Source of the DNA: Candidatus Defluviicoccus seviourii
GTDB taxonomy: Bacteria; Pseudomonadota; Alphaproteobacteria; Rhodospirillales; Defluviicoccaceae
Assembly: GCA_900609035.2 (NCBI GenBank)
Contig: UXAT02000045.1
Coordinates: forward strand, 62,001-126,000
Reading direction: 5' to 3'
DNA: 64,000 bases
The position numbers and the translations under genes are program-made. Each line of letters begins with the position of its first letter. The stretch's first letter is position 1. Below the pieces are notes generated by a model that saw only the letters and a list, made by a program, of their open reading frames with translations, was not told the DNA's origin and did no database searches. Shown here piece by piece: positions 1 through 7,709 of the stretch.

Positions 1-689
1 GCCGCCGACATGAACTTGCGGGCGTTGGTAATCGCCTCGATGTAGAGGAGGATACCGCGGACATCGCCCTCCCCTGCCAAGTAGTCCAGCATGTCACCGA
101 AATCGACATCGGACATGTCGCCCAGCGAAACGAAATGGGTGAAACCGATGCCGCGCGCGCTCGCCCAGTCGAGCACGGAGGTGACGATGGCGCCCGATTG
201 GGCAACGAAGGCGAGCCGGCCCGGCCGCGCCCGGGTGTGGGCGAAGCCGGCATTGAGACCGACCGCCGGCACCATGACACCCAAGCAGTTGGGGCCGCAG
301 ATGCGCAGCGTATGTGGCCGGGCCGCGTCCAGCATGGCTTGGCGAAGCGCCAAGCCATCCGCATCACCCCGTTCACCGAAGCCCGCCGAGATGACCACCG
401 CCGCCCGCGTCCCGCGCGCCGCCAGCGCGCCGATCAGGTCCGGCACACTCGCGGGCGGGGTCGCGATCACAGCCAGGTCCGGCACCAGTGGCAGCGCCGC
501 CGCATCCGGATAGGCGAGCACACCCTCGATCGCGGCATGCCGCGGATTGACCGGCATCACCGGCCCCTCGAAGCCGGAGTTGAGCAGGTTGCGCGAGAGC
601 ACCGCGCCGATCGTCCCCCTCTCCTTGCTGGCACCGAACAAAGCCACCGCTCGGGGCTTGAAGAGACAGTCAAGATTGCGGATGCTCAT
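1..689 (-). CDS. Pat-like CoA-binding / ADP-forming acyl-CoA synthetase family protein (partial)
   Basis: The reading frame starts at an ATG at 689 and runs off the left edge of the window, so only about the first 229 residues are visible. It opens MSIRNLDCLFKPRAVALFGA, the N-terminal Rossmann-type CoA-binding domain of ADP-forming acetyl-CoA synthetases and of Pat/YfiQ protein acetyltransferases. Further motifs of this family are LRICGPNCLGVM and a GRLAFVAQSGA segment. It diverges from an AMP-forming acetyl/acyl-CoA synthetase (gap 125 bp). In many proteobacteria Pat acetylates and silences such a synthetase, so a regulatory role is plausible. Whether a C-terminal GNAT domain is present lies outside the window; a plain ADP-forming ligase is the alternative. 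Confidence 0.85.
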   Translation of the reverse strand, partial: MSIRNLDCLFKPRAVALFGASKERGTIGAVLSRNLLNSGFEGPVMPVNPRHAAIEGVLAYPDAAALPLVPDLAVIATPPASVPDLIGALAARGTRAAVVISAGFGERGDADGLALRQAMLDAARPHTLRICGPNCLGVMVPAVGLNAGFAHTRARPGRLAFVAQSGAIVTSVLDWASARGIGFTHFVSLGDMSDVDFGDMLDYLAGEGDVRGILLYIEAITNARKFMSA

Positions 690-814
690 CAGTTGATGCT
701 CCGGTTGGTCGGCGCCTGACGATCGGATGCTCCCCTTGAGCGCCGCCAGAAGGGTGGGCGCCATTCGGATCGGGCGTCAGATGACCGTGCTGGGACAAGT
801 TTAGACGGGATACG

Positions 815-2551
815 ATGGAGCCGAAAACCGACTTCTGGCGGACCGCGGCGCAGGACCTGGACGGACTGCCCGGCGACCTTGGCCTCAACATTGCCCATGA
901 GGCGGTCGACCGCCACGTCGCCCGCGGTGCCGGCGAGCGCGATGCCTTGCGGTTCGTTGACCGCCGGGGAGTCGTGCGCGCCTTCACCTACGCCGAATTG
1001 AGCAAGCAATCGAGCGCGTTCGCCAATGTCCTGATCGGCCTTGGCGTGCGGCCGGGGGACCGGGTGTTCGCGCTGGCGCCGAGAACGCCCGAGCTCTACA
1101 TCGCCGCGCTCGGCGCACTCAAGGCGCGCGCTGTCTTTTCGGTGCTGTTCGCCAGCTTCGGGCCGGAGCCTATTCGCGTGCGGCTGTTGAAGGCCGGGGT
1201 CAAGGTGCTGGTCGCCGAGGACACGCTCTATCAGCGCAAGGTGGCGCAGAACCGGCACGCCATCCCGTCGCTGCGCCATGTCCTGTCGCTGGGCGCGCTG
1301 GTCCCCGGCAGCCTCTCGTTCGCCCGCCTGTTGGGAGCGGCGCGCGATGGCTATGCGATCGCGCCGACCCATCCGGACGAGCCGGCGCTGATCCATTTTA
1401 CCAGCGGCACCACTGGCGCGCCGAAGGCGGCCGTGCATGTTCACCGGGCCGTGATCGGCCATTATGCGACCGCCCGGCTGGCGCTCGCCCTTGCCCCGGG
1501 CGATGTCTACTGGTGCACCGCCGATCCCGGCTGGGTGACCGGCGTTTCCTACGGCCTGATCGCGCCACTGGTGTGCGGCGTGACCAGCATCGTCGATCAG
1601 GGCGAGTTCGATGCCGAGCGCTGGTACCGCATCATCGAGCAGGAGCAGGTGAGCGTGCTGTACACCTCTCCAACGGCGATTCGGATGCTGATGCGGGCCG
1701 GCCCAGAGCTCGCGGCGCGCTTCAATCTGCGCTCGCTGCGTGTTGTTGCCAGCGTCGGCGAACCGCTGCACGCGGACGCGGTGCAATGGGCGCGCGCAAC
1801 CCTGGGCGTGCCGATCCACGACACCTGGTGGCAAACCGAGACCGGCGCCATCATGATTGCCAACCTGCCCGGCCGCGACGTCATCCCCGGCGCGATGGGA
1901 CGGCCGCTGCCGGGCGTCGAGGCACATGTCGTCCGCCGCCGCGAAGAGGGCGGTACGCTGCACCTGGACCGAATCGAGGGAGCCGACGTCAGCGGCGAAC
2001 TGGCGCTGATTCCAAGTTGGCCTTCGATGTTCCGTGACTACCACGACGAACCGGAGCGCTACGCCCAGGCCTTCTGCGACGGCCTTTACCTCACCGGTGA
2101 CCTCGTCCGCAGGGACGCGGGCGGTGCCTTCCGCTTTCTCGGCCGCGCCGACGAGGTGATCAAGTCGGCCGGCCACCTGATCGGTCCGTTCGAGATTGAG
2201 AGCGCGCTGTTGGCCCATCCTGCCGTTGCCGAGGCGGGCGTCATCGGCAAACCGCACGCGGTCAGCGGCGAGGTGACGAAGGCGTTCGTGACCTTGAAGC
2301 CCGGTTTCGAAGCCAGCGATTCGCTGCGCCGCCAGCTCATCGGCCACGCCCGCAAACGGCTGGGTCCGGCGCTGGCGCCGCGCGAGCTGGCCTTTGCCGA
2401 CAGCCTGCCACACACCAAGAGCGGCAAGATCATGCGGCGCGTGCTGCGCGCGCACGAACTTGGCCTGCCTTTGGGCGATCTCTCGGCGAGCGACGCGGCA
2501 GACGGCGCTGAGCCCGATGCGACCGAACCGCCCTCCGTGCAATCCACTTGA
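815..2551 (+). CDS. AMP-forming acetyl/acyl-CoA synthetase
   Basis: This 578-residue ANL-superfamily enzyme would activate acetate or another short or medium acyl acid as acyl-AMP and transfer it to a thiol. The P-loop-like motif HFTSGTTGAPK lies around residues 193-203, a WWQTETG motif around 340, and the C-terminal SGK motif places the catalytic, acetylatable lysine at K538. It is shorter than classical Acs (about 650) and resembles the smaller acetyl-CoA synthetase-like group. A discrete acyl carrier protein starts 34 bp downstream, so loading of acyl groups onto the ACP is an alternative to CoA. The divergent Pat-like gene suggests control by lysine acetylation. Substrate cannot be read from the sequence. 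Confidence 0.9.
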   Translation: MEPKTDFWRTAAQDLDGLPGDLGLNIAHEAVDRHVARGAGERDALRFVDRRGVVRAFTYAELSKQSSAFANVLIGLGVRPGDRVFALAPRTPELYIAALGALKARAVFSVLFASFGPEPIRVRLLKAGVKVLVAEDTLYQRKVAQNRHAIPSLRHVLSLGALVPGSLSFARLLGAARDGYAIAPTHPDEPALIHFTSGTTGAPKAAVHVHRAVIGHYATARLALALAPGDVYWCTADPGWVTGVSYGLIAPLVCGVTSIVDQGEFDAERWYRIIEQEQVSVLYTSPTAIRMLMRAGPELAARFNLRSLRVVASVGEPLHADAVQWARATLGVPIHDTWWQTETGAIMIANLPGRDVIPGAMGRPLPGVEAHVVRRREEGGTLHLDRIEGADVSGELALIPSWPSMFRDYHDEPERYAQAFCDGLYLTGDLVRRDAGGAFRFLGRADEVIKSAGHLIGPFEIESALLAHPAVAEAGVIGKPHAVSGEVTKAFVTLKPGFEASDSLRRQLIGHARKRLGPALAPRELAFADSLPHTKSGKIMRRVLRAHELGLPLGDLSASDAADGAEPDATEPPSVQST

Positions 2552-2585
2552 CAATTGCAACCGGCTGCGAAAACTGGGGACCGCG

Positions 2586-2858
2586 ATGAATGAGGACGTC
2601 CTGCGGCAGATCGTGTGCACGGCGCTGTTGGAAATTGCGCCCGAGGTGGAGATCGAGAAGCTCGACCCGGAGGTCAGCTTTCACGATCAGATCGACTTCG
2701 ATTCGGTCGACTACCTCAACTTGATGCTGCACCTGGAGAAGGTCCTCGGCATCCACATTCCGGACAGTGCGTATACACGGCTGTCGAGCCTGGAGGGTTG
2801 CCTTACCTATCTGGACCCGCTGCTGGCCGACCGTCCACAGCCGCCGGAAGAGACTTGA
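2586..2858 (+). CDS. Discrete acyl carrier protein
   Basis: This acidic 90-residue protein has the phosphopantetheine attachment motif FDSVDYLN, with Ser40 as the modified residue, in the usual place for an ACP (FDS[VLM]). It is not the fatty-acid AcpP, whose motif and neighbours differ. It follows the acyl-CoA synthetase gene by 34 bp, suggesting co-transcription and that the synthetase or another ligase charges it. The start was chosen because the ACP fold begins at MNEDVLRQIV; a longer in-frame extension would lie inside the upstream gene. The L,D-transpeptidase gene begins five bases after its stop codon. Confidence 0.88.
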   Translation: MNEDVLRQIVCTALLEIAPEVEIEKLDPEVSFHDQIDFDSVDYLNLMLHLEKVLGIHIPDSAYTRLSSLEGCLTYLDPLLADRPQPPEET

Positions 2859-2863
2859 CCGGA

Positions 2864-3415
2864 ATGAACTTGACCAAGACAGGGGTTTCGAGAGACGTGA
2901 AGAACAAGCGTTGGTTGAGTGTTGTCTTGCTCGCCGGCTTGCTCGCGGCAGGCAGCATCGGATCGTCGCCGCGCTGGGCGGCGGCGGAAGCGTATTGGAA
3001 GGCGGACCGGATTCTCGTCAAGAAGGCGGAACGGCGGCTTTACTTGCTGCGCGACGATGCGGTGATCGCGAGCTACAAGGTTGCGCTCGGCGGTAATCCC
3101 GTGGGCCCTAAGTACTTCCAAGGTGACAGCCGCACGCCCGAGGGCACCTACACCATCGACGCCCGCAACGCCGGCAGCCGATTCTACCGCGCGCTCAAAA
3201 TCTCATACCCGAGTTACGAGGATCGCGCGCGAGCGCGGCAGTACGGGGCGCCGGCGGGCGGGCTGGTGATGATCCATGGCCAGCCGAACCAGCGTCGCCG
3301 CAACCACGACGCTGCCAGCGACTGGACCGACGGTTGTATCGCTGTCAGCAACCACGAAATGGACGAGATCTGGGCCGCAGTCGACCTCGGCACGCCGATC
3401 GAGATCGAGCCTTAA
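2864..3415 (+). CDS. L,D-transpeptidase (YkuD family), secreted
   Basis: This 183-residue protein has an N-terminal basic stretch followed by a hydrophobic core and an Ala-rich cleavage region (about residues 12-43), consistent with a signal peptide. The YkuD catalytic signature is visible as MIHGQ with His138 and TDGCIAVS with nucleophile Cys158. Such enzymes act in the periplasm on peptidoglycan stem peptides, forming 3-3 crosslinks or attaching or releasing outer-membrane proteins. The variant DWTDGCIAV motif does not by itself separate transpeptidase from the hydrolase-type subgroup. A GTG at 2897 is an alternative start. The next gene encodes a small lipoprotein ending in lysine, a candidate substrate. 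Confidence 0.85.
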   Translation: MNLTKTGVSRDVKNKRWLSVVLLAGLLAAGSIGSSPRWAAAEAYWKADRILVKKAERRLYLLRDDAVIASYKVALGGNPVGPKYFQGDSRTPEGTYTIDARNAGSRFYRALKISYPSYEDRARARQYGAPAGGLVMIHGQPNQRRRNHDAASDWTDGCIAVSNHEMDEIWAAVDLGTPIEIEP

Positions 3416-3564
3416 AGCCGGTTTGGGGGCAAGACGGATCGCGGTCGGCGCCAACCCTCTTGATTTCGATCGCGACAGTTGGCTAAACACATCGGTAGCC
3501 GCGGCTCTCAGCCGTGCTTCCTCTCATATTGATCCACGTTGTCCTCGTGGAGGGATCCAAACCG

Positions 3565-3852
3565 ATGACCATGGTTTCTCGCAAGATGCTTCCGGCCGTG
3601 ATGGTGGCCGCTACCCTCGCCGTTGCCGGCTGTGCCAGCTCGAGCGATGTTGATAAGCTTCAGTCGGACGTCCGCACCCTGCAGTCAGACGTCGCCTCGC
3701 TGAAGGAAGAGTCGCGCGCTACCCGCGCCGAGTCGGCCAGGGCAGCCCAGGCGGCGAACGCAGCCGCGGCGAAGGCCGAGCAGGCAGCGAATGCGGCGAA
3801 CGCCGCTGCCGAGCGTTCGCAGCGGATGTTCGATAAGTCGCTGCGCAAGTAA
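3565..3852 (+). CDS. Lpp-like alanine-rich coiled-coil lipoprotein
   Basis: The 95-residue product has a type II signal peptide ending in a clear lipobox (LAVAGC, lipidated Cys23), then SSSDVDKLQSDVRTLQSDV heptads and an Ala-rich heptad stretch. This architecture is like Braun lipoprotein Lpp (mature E. coli Lpp 58 residues; here 73). The chain ends in FDKSLRK, so like Lpp it has a C-terminal lysine that could be joined to peptidoglycan. An L,D-transpeptidase gene lies 149 bp upstream, supporting a role in outer-membrane tethering. The start follows a GTGGAGG ribosome-binding region. A strong terminator follows the gene. Confidence 0.75.
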   Translation: MTMVSRKMLPAVMVAATLAVAGCASSSDVDKLQSDVRTLQSDVASLKEESRATRAESARAAQAANAAAAKAEQAANAANAAAERSQRMFDKSLRK

Positions 3853-3916
3853 CTTGCTCCCAATCGGCAGCCGCCGGCTTGGCCGGCTGCCGGCCCGAAA
3901 AGGGGGGCCTTACATC

Positions 3917-3968
3917 AACCGCGGCGTCCGGCCCGAGCAATCGGACCGGCGTCGCGGTTTTGTTTTTT
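3917..3968 (+). terminator. Rho-independent terminator after the lipoprotein gene
   Basis: An inverted repeat with left arm AACCGCGGCG and right arm GCGTCGCGGTT (one G-T wobble) is followed directly by TTTTGTTTTTTG. A second GC hairpin without a T-run lies just upstream at 3865-3892. Together they would end transcription of the lipoprotein gene before the convergent LysR gene. Confidence 0.75.
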
Positions 3969-4024
3969 GCGGAGAGCTCAGACGCAAGGGCATCCGCGTT
4001 CGCCTGAGAAGCCGGCGGGTCGTT

Positions 4025-4927
4025 CTACGGCGGAGGCCGCACCCCAACCGAGTCGGAGCGTCCAACGGCGTATGCCTGTTCGGCGACGGCGTCGAGCACT
4101 GCGGAGATTAGGTGAGCGGGAGCGTCCGAACGCCAAGCGAGGCCGATCGAGCGCCGCAGTCCGAGATCGGCGACCGGCACAGCGACCACCTCCGCGGTAG
4201 CGAGGCTGCGGGGCGCGATGGCGATCCCTACGCCGGCTGCTACTAAGCGTAGCGCGAGTTCGTCTCGTGCGGCGCGCGCGGCGGCGCGCAACGCAATGCC
4301 CGCCGCACGGAGCTGCCCGCCCCGCAGCTCGCAGGCTGCGCGCAGCACCATCCGCTCACCATCGAGGTCACGCACGCCAACGCCCGAGGAGCGATGCCGC
4401 GCCAAACGGTGTCCGGGCGCGACGAGGGCAACGAAGTCCTCGCGCCACAGGACTCGTGCGTTCGCGGCGTCCTCCTCGACCGCGGTCCAGGCGCCCTCGA
4501 GGCGGCCCCGCCGCAGACGGTCCGCAAGATCCGCGCTGTCGGCCTCACGCAGGTGGAGGCTCCAGCCCGGCTCGCCCCGCGTCAGGGCCGCCGTGACGGC
4601 GACGACGTCGCGGCCGGCGATGGTCGGCATCACGCCCAAACGCAGGCGCGGCAGCTTGTTCTCGCTGGCGGCGCGAAACTCGGCACGCGCGGTCTCGCAT
4701 CGCCCCAGGATCTCTGCGGCTCGGCCATGGAAATGAAGCGCCTTGGCGGTCGGCACTAGCCGCCTTCCGCCGCCGGGCCGATGAAACAGCGGCTCCCCCA
4801 GTTCGTCTTCAAGGGCGCGCAGGGCTGCTGAGACCGCTGGCTGCGAGACGTGCAGGTGCCGCGCGGCGGCCACGACGCCCCCACGCTCGACGACCGTGAC
4901 GAAGACAAGGAGGTGGTGAAACTTCAT
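4025..4927 (-). CDS. LysR-family transcriptional regulator
   Basis: A typical-length (300-residue) LysR regulator. The N-terminal winged helix-turn-helix is visible as AARHLHVSQPAVSAALRALE (residues about 21-40), followed by a periplasmic-binding-like effector domain. It is divergent from an EthD-domain gene across a 178-bp gap, the usual LysR/target arrangement. A near-perfect palindrome lies 22 bp upstream of its start codon and is likely its operator. Codon use looks native. The effector is unknown. Confidence 0.93.
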   Translation of the reverse strand: MKFHHLLVFVTVVERGGVVAAARHLHVSQPAVSAALRALEDELGEPLFHRPGGGRRLVPTAKALHFHGRAAEILGRCETARAEFRAASENKLPRLRLGVMPTIAGRDVVAVTAALTRGEPGWSLHLREADSADLADRLRRGRLEGAWTAVEEDAANARVLWREDFVALVAPGHRLARHRSSGVGVRDLDGERMVLRAACELRGGQLRAAGIALRAAARAARDELALRLVAAGVGIAIAPRSLATAEVVAVPVADLGLRRSIGLAWRSDAPAHLISAVLDAVAEQAYAVGRSDSVGVRPPP

Positions 4928-4948
4928 CAGTTTTTTCGATGCCTATTG

Positions 4949-4972
4949 ATCCTGATAATAGATTATCCGGAT
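4949..4972. promoter_or_regulatory. Palindromic operator candidate (LysR/EthD intergenic)
   Basis: Arms ATCCTGATAAT and ATTATCCGGAT are separated by AG, with one mismatch in 11 pairs. The site sits 22 bp upstream of the LysR start codon, in the AT-rich part of the divergent promoter region. It shares the core GATTATCCG with the palindrome upstream of the second LysR gene at 6340-6360. Confidence 0.55.
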
Positions 4973-5105
4973 GTTGCGCGGCCTGCTACGCTCTATCCCA
5001 TGGCTTCGCGGCGGAAGGAGCGACAGTCCCGCGGACGGCTCGGCAGCGCAGGCGGGCCTTCTCACGGATGGGGCGTGAGCGCGCGCATGGGCCCGGAGAT
5101 AAGAC

Positions 5106-5519
5106 ATGAAGCTGATTTATTGCCTGAAACGGCTGCCGACGCTTACGCCGGAGGAATTCCGGCGCTATTGGCTCGACGTTCACGGGCCGCTCGTGCGGGC
5201 GCACCAGGACGCTCTGCGCATCGTCCGCTACGTCCAAACACACACCGCGGCCGGACCGCTGCTCGACAAGCTCCGCGCATTCCGCGGATCGGCGGAACCT
5301 TACGATGGTGTCGCGGAGATCTGGTACGAGAGCGCGGCGGCTCTGGCGGCGCTCGGCCGCGACCCTGAGGCACGAGCGGCGAGCCGCCGGCTCCTGGAGG
5401 ACGAGCGGAGGTTCGTCGACTTGGCGCGGTCGCCGATCTGGATCGGCGAGGAGCACCTCATCATCGGCGCGGGCTCGCCGGAGCGGTCCGCCTGTTCACC
5501 GACGCGATTGGAGACTTGA
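5106..5519 (+). CDS. EthD-domain protein
   Basis: This 137-residue protein begins MKLIYCLKRLPTLTPEEFRR and continues with YWLDVHGPLV, the signature opening of EthD-type ferredoxin-fold (dimeric alpha/beta barrel) proteins. Members are small cytosolic proteins associated with degradation pathways or aromatic polyketide cyclisation; none has one universal reaction. The start has a GGAG Shine-Dalgarno seven bases upstream. It is divergent from a LysR gene, likely its regulator, and convergent with the TauE/SafE permease (gap 24 bp). Confidence 0.85.
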   Translation: MKLIYCLKRLPTLTPEEFRRYWLDVHGPLVRAHQDALRIVRYVQTHTAAGPLLDKLRAFRGSAEPYDGVAEIWYESAAALAALGRDPEARAASRRLLEDERRFVDLARSPIWIGEEHLIIGAGSPERSACSPTRLET

Positions 5520-5543
5520 ACGTCCTTCCGGATCACTCGGCCG

Positions 5544-6284
5544 TCATCCGACCGATCGGGCTATCAGGTAAGTCCCCAGCGCGAGCAGACCGGCGAAGAA
5601 CCATCTCCGGAACGCTGCCGGCGACATGCGCAGGCGGACCGTCTGCCCAACCCACGTTCCGGCGCAAGCGAGCGCCAGCGCGGCGATCGTATCAAGTGCT
5701 ATCGAGGGCTGAAGTCCTCCTTCCACGCCGACATTCACCGCAAGGGCGAGGGTCGAGACGGTGAAGGACAACCCCAAAGCCTGAACAAGCTCCTCCTTTT
5801 CCAATCCGATCGCCTGAAGATAAGGCACAGCGGGTATCACGAAGACGCCGGTCGCCGCAGTAATCAGGCCGGTGATAGCCCCGACCATTGGCGAAAGGAT
5901 CGGCTCCCAACGATTGGGAACAGAGAGCCGGAACGCGGCCAATCCGGTCAGTGCGTAAAGCGTCAAGGCGACGCCGAGAAGCGCGGTTCCGAACGGTGCG
6001 GCTGCACCCGTCATCAGGCCGAGGCCGGACCACGTGCCGAAACAGACAGCCAGCATCATTGGCCAAAGTCGCCGGACCACGGCACCGAGTGCGGGGCCGG
6101 CCACCATCTGCCACACGTTCGTGACGAGCGAAGGCAGGAGAAGGATGGCCGCCGCGTGGACGGGCGGCATGACGATAGCCAACAAGCCCATTGAGATCGT
6201 TGGCAGACCGAGTCCGATCACGCCCTTCACAACACCTGCGACCGCGAACACGGCGCCGACGAACATGAGAATTGGATCGAGCAT
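5544..6284 (-). CDS. TauE/SafE-family membrane permease
   Basis: A 246-residue hydrophobic protein with about eight predicted membrane segments. The N-terminal half carries VKGVIGLGLPTIS and the second half ITGLITAATGVFVIPAVPYL, the duplicated motif of the TauE/SafE (DUF81) family. Members are proposed exporters of sulfite or organic anions such as sulfoacetate at the inner membrane. The start at 6284 gives the normal family length; the frame is open further upstream but would run into the LysR operator. The gene is divergent from a LysR regulator, which probably controls it. Substrate unknown. Confidence 0.88.
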   Translation of the reverse strand: MLDPILMFVGAVFAVAGVVKGVIGLGLPTISMGLLAIVMPPVHAAAILLLPSLVTNVWQMVAGPALGAVVRRLWPMMLAVCFGTWSGLGLMTGAAAPFGTALLGVALTLYALTGLAAFRLSVPNRWEPILSPMVGAITGLITAATGVFVIPAVPYLQAIGLEKEELVQALGLSFTVSTLALAVNVGVEGGLQPSIALDTIAALALACAGTWVGQTVRLRMSPAAFRRWFFAGLLALGTYLIARSVG

Positions 6285-6339
6285 GGAGCCGAGCGTGATC
6301 GATCCCTGCGCCTCTCGCAATGCGGAGGTTTCGAAGATA

Positions 6340-6360
6340 GACTTCGGATTATCCGAAGTC
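6340..6360. promoter_or_regulatory. Perfect 10-bp inverted repeat, LysR operator candidate
   Basis: Arms GACTTCGGAT and ATCCGAAGTC flank a single central T. The inner part fits the LysR T-N11-A box (TCGGATTATCCGA). It touches the AGGAGG Shine-Dalgarno of the lysR gene and lies 56 bp before the permease start codon, so it can serve autorepression and target control. Confidence 0.7.
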
Positions 6361-6372
6361 AGGAGGCGTTGC

Positions 6373-7272
6373 ATGCGTTTCGATCTGGCCGACCTGCGGC
6401 TCTTCTTGCATGTCGCCGAGGCGCGCAGCATCACCCATGGGGCCGAGCGGTCGAACCTTGCCTTGGCCTCCGCAAGCGCGCGCATTCGGGGGATGGAGGC
6501 GACGCTCGGCGTTCCGCTCTTGCTGCGCGATCGCCGCGGAGTGTCGTTATCGCCGGCAGGTCAGAACCTCGTCGAGCACGCACGGCTCATCACGCAGCAG
6601 GTCGAGCGGATGCGGGGCGATCTCAGCTCTTTCGCACGCGGGCTATCGGGCAGCGTGCGGCTGCTCTCGAACACGGCGGCGCTCAGCGAGCATTTGCCGA
6701 AAGTGCTCGCCCGCTTCTTGGCCTCCAACCCGACGATTAGTCTCGACGTGGAGGAGCGTGAGAGCGCCGACATCGCTGCTGCGCTCGGATCAGGGGCAGC
6801 CGATGTGGGGATCGCCTCAGCGGCCGCCTTGCCCGACACGATCGAGCAGTTCCCCTTTCGGGATGACGTCCTCGTCCTGGTCGTGCCGCAAGCGGATACC
6901 ATCGGGCGAAAGCGACCGCTCGCGTTGACGGAGCTTATCGACCGCGCCTTTATCGGTCTGCCTCGCGAAAGCGCGCTTCAGCGGCATATCGCTCGCCATG
7001 CCGCACAACTCGGCGCAACCTTGAACGTCCGGGCGCGTGTGACCAGCTTCGAGGCCATCTGTCGGCTGGTCGAGAGCGGCGCCGGCGTCGGGATTGTTCC
7101 CGAAGTTTCGGCGCGGCGCTACCGTCGCAGCATGCGGATTGAGGTCGCGAAGCTAAGTGAGCCGTGGGCGATGCGACGTTTGTCGATCTGTGTCAGACGG
7201 CTCAGTACCTTGCCTGTGCCAGCGCAGCGCTTGGTAGAGCACCTGCGGGCAGCGGCTGTAGGGGCGGGTTAG
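6373..7272 (+). CDS. LysR-family transcriptional regulator
   Basis: This 299-residue LysR protein starts MRFDLADLRLFLHVAEARSI, with the helix-turn-helix around residues 19-40 and a LysR substrate-binding domain after residue 90 (GSVRLLSNTAALSEHLPKVL). An AGGAGG Shine-Dalgarno at 6361-6366 fixes the start. It is divergent from the TauE/SafE permease gene with a perfect palindrome between them, so local control of that permease is the simplest role. The effector is unknown. Confidence 0.93.
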   Translation: MRFDLADLRLFLHVAEARSITHGAERSNLALASASARIRGMEATLGVPLLLRDRRGVSLSPAGQNLVEHARLITQQVERMRGDLSSFARGLSGSVRLLSNTAALSEHLPKVLARFLASNPTISLDVEERESADIAAALGSGAADVGIASAAALPDTIEQFPFRDDVLVLVVPQADTIGRKRPLALTELIDRAFIGLPRESALQRHIARHAAQLGATLNVRARVTSFEAICRLVESGAGVGIVPEVSARRYRRSMRIEVAKLSEPWAMRRLSICVRRLSTLPVPAQRLVEHLRAAAVGAG

Positions 7273-7464
7273 CGTCAACGGGTTATAGCGAGTCGCGCGC
7301 CGGCACGAGCGACGACTGGCCTGGCGCAGGCTTAGCCTGAAGTGGTGCGAAGCAGGTGGCGGCTGAGCGAAGCAACCGAGCGCTTCGGAAGCGACGATCT
7401 CATCCGCGGGATGGCCAAAGCAGCCCGCGATATGCGGCCTTTCCCACTACCCCACTGTGTTCCT

Positions 7465-7540
7465 TGGCGCGCCCGAGAGGACTCGAACCCCTAACCTTCT
7501 GATCCGTAGTCAGATGCTCTATCCATTGAGCTACGGGCGC
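7465..7540 (-). tRNA. tRNA-Arg (anticodon ACG)
   Basis: On the minus strand the 76 bases fold as a full cloverleaf: acceptor GCGCCCG/CGGGCGC, D-arm GCTC/GAGC, anticodon stem TCTGA/TCAGA with loop CTACGGA (anticodon ACG), T-arm AGGGG TTCGAGT CCTCT, discriminator G and an encoded CCA end. The first anticodon base A would be converted to inosine to read CGU/CGC/CGA. The 190 bp between it and the LysR gene shows no clear gene. Confidence 0.97.
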
Positions 7541-7709
7541 ATTGGCATGGCCGCAGCATGACCGCTGCGGCGGCAGGAGGGACGACACTACTCCAATGCA
7601 GGGGCTGCCCGCAAGCATGAGGCGACAGCGCAAGCGGGCTCGAAGCCGGCCGCGAGGCATGGTAAAGGGGATCGGCAGCGCGGCATTGATCCGATTGGCG
7701 GAGGGAAAC

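Noticed and set aside
689..2620. Long minus-strand frame of 643 codons opposite the acyl-CoA synthetase
   Set aside because: High-GC shadow frame: Arg/Gln/His-rich with no domain, fully antisense to a recognised gene.
3700..3820. Ala-rich repeated codons looking like a tandem DNA repeat
   Set aside because: Explained by the heptad pattern of the lipoprotein coding sequence.
7273..7464. Possible integration site at the 3' end of tRNA-Arg
   Set aside because: No direct repeat of the tRNA end and no integrase gene were found nearby.
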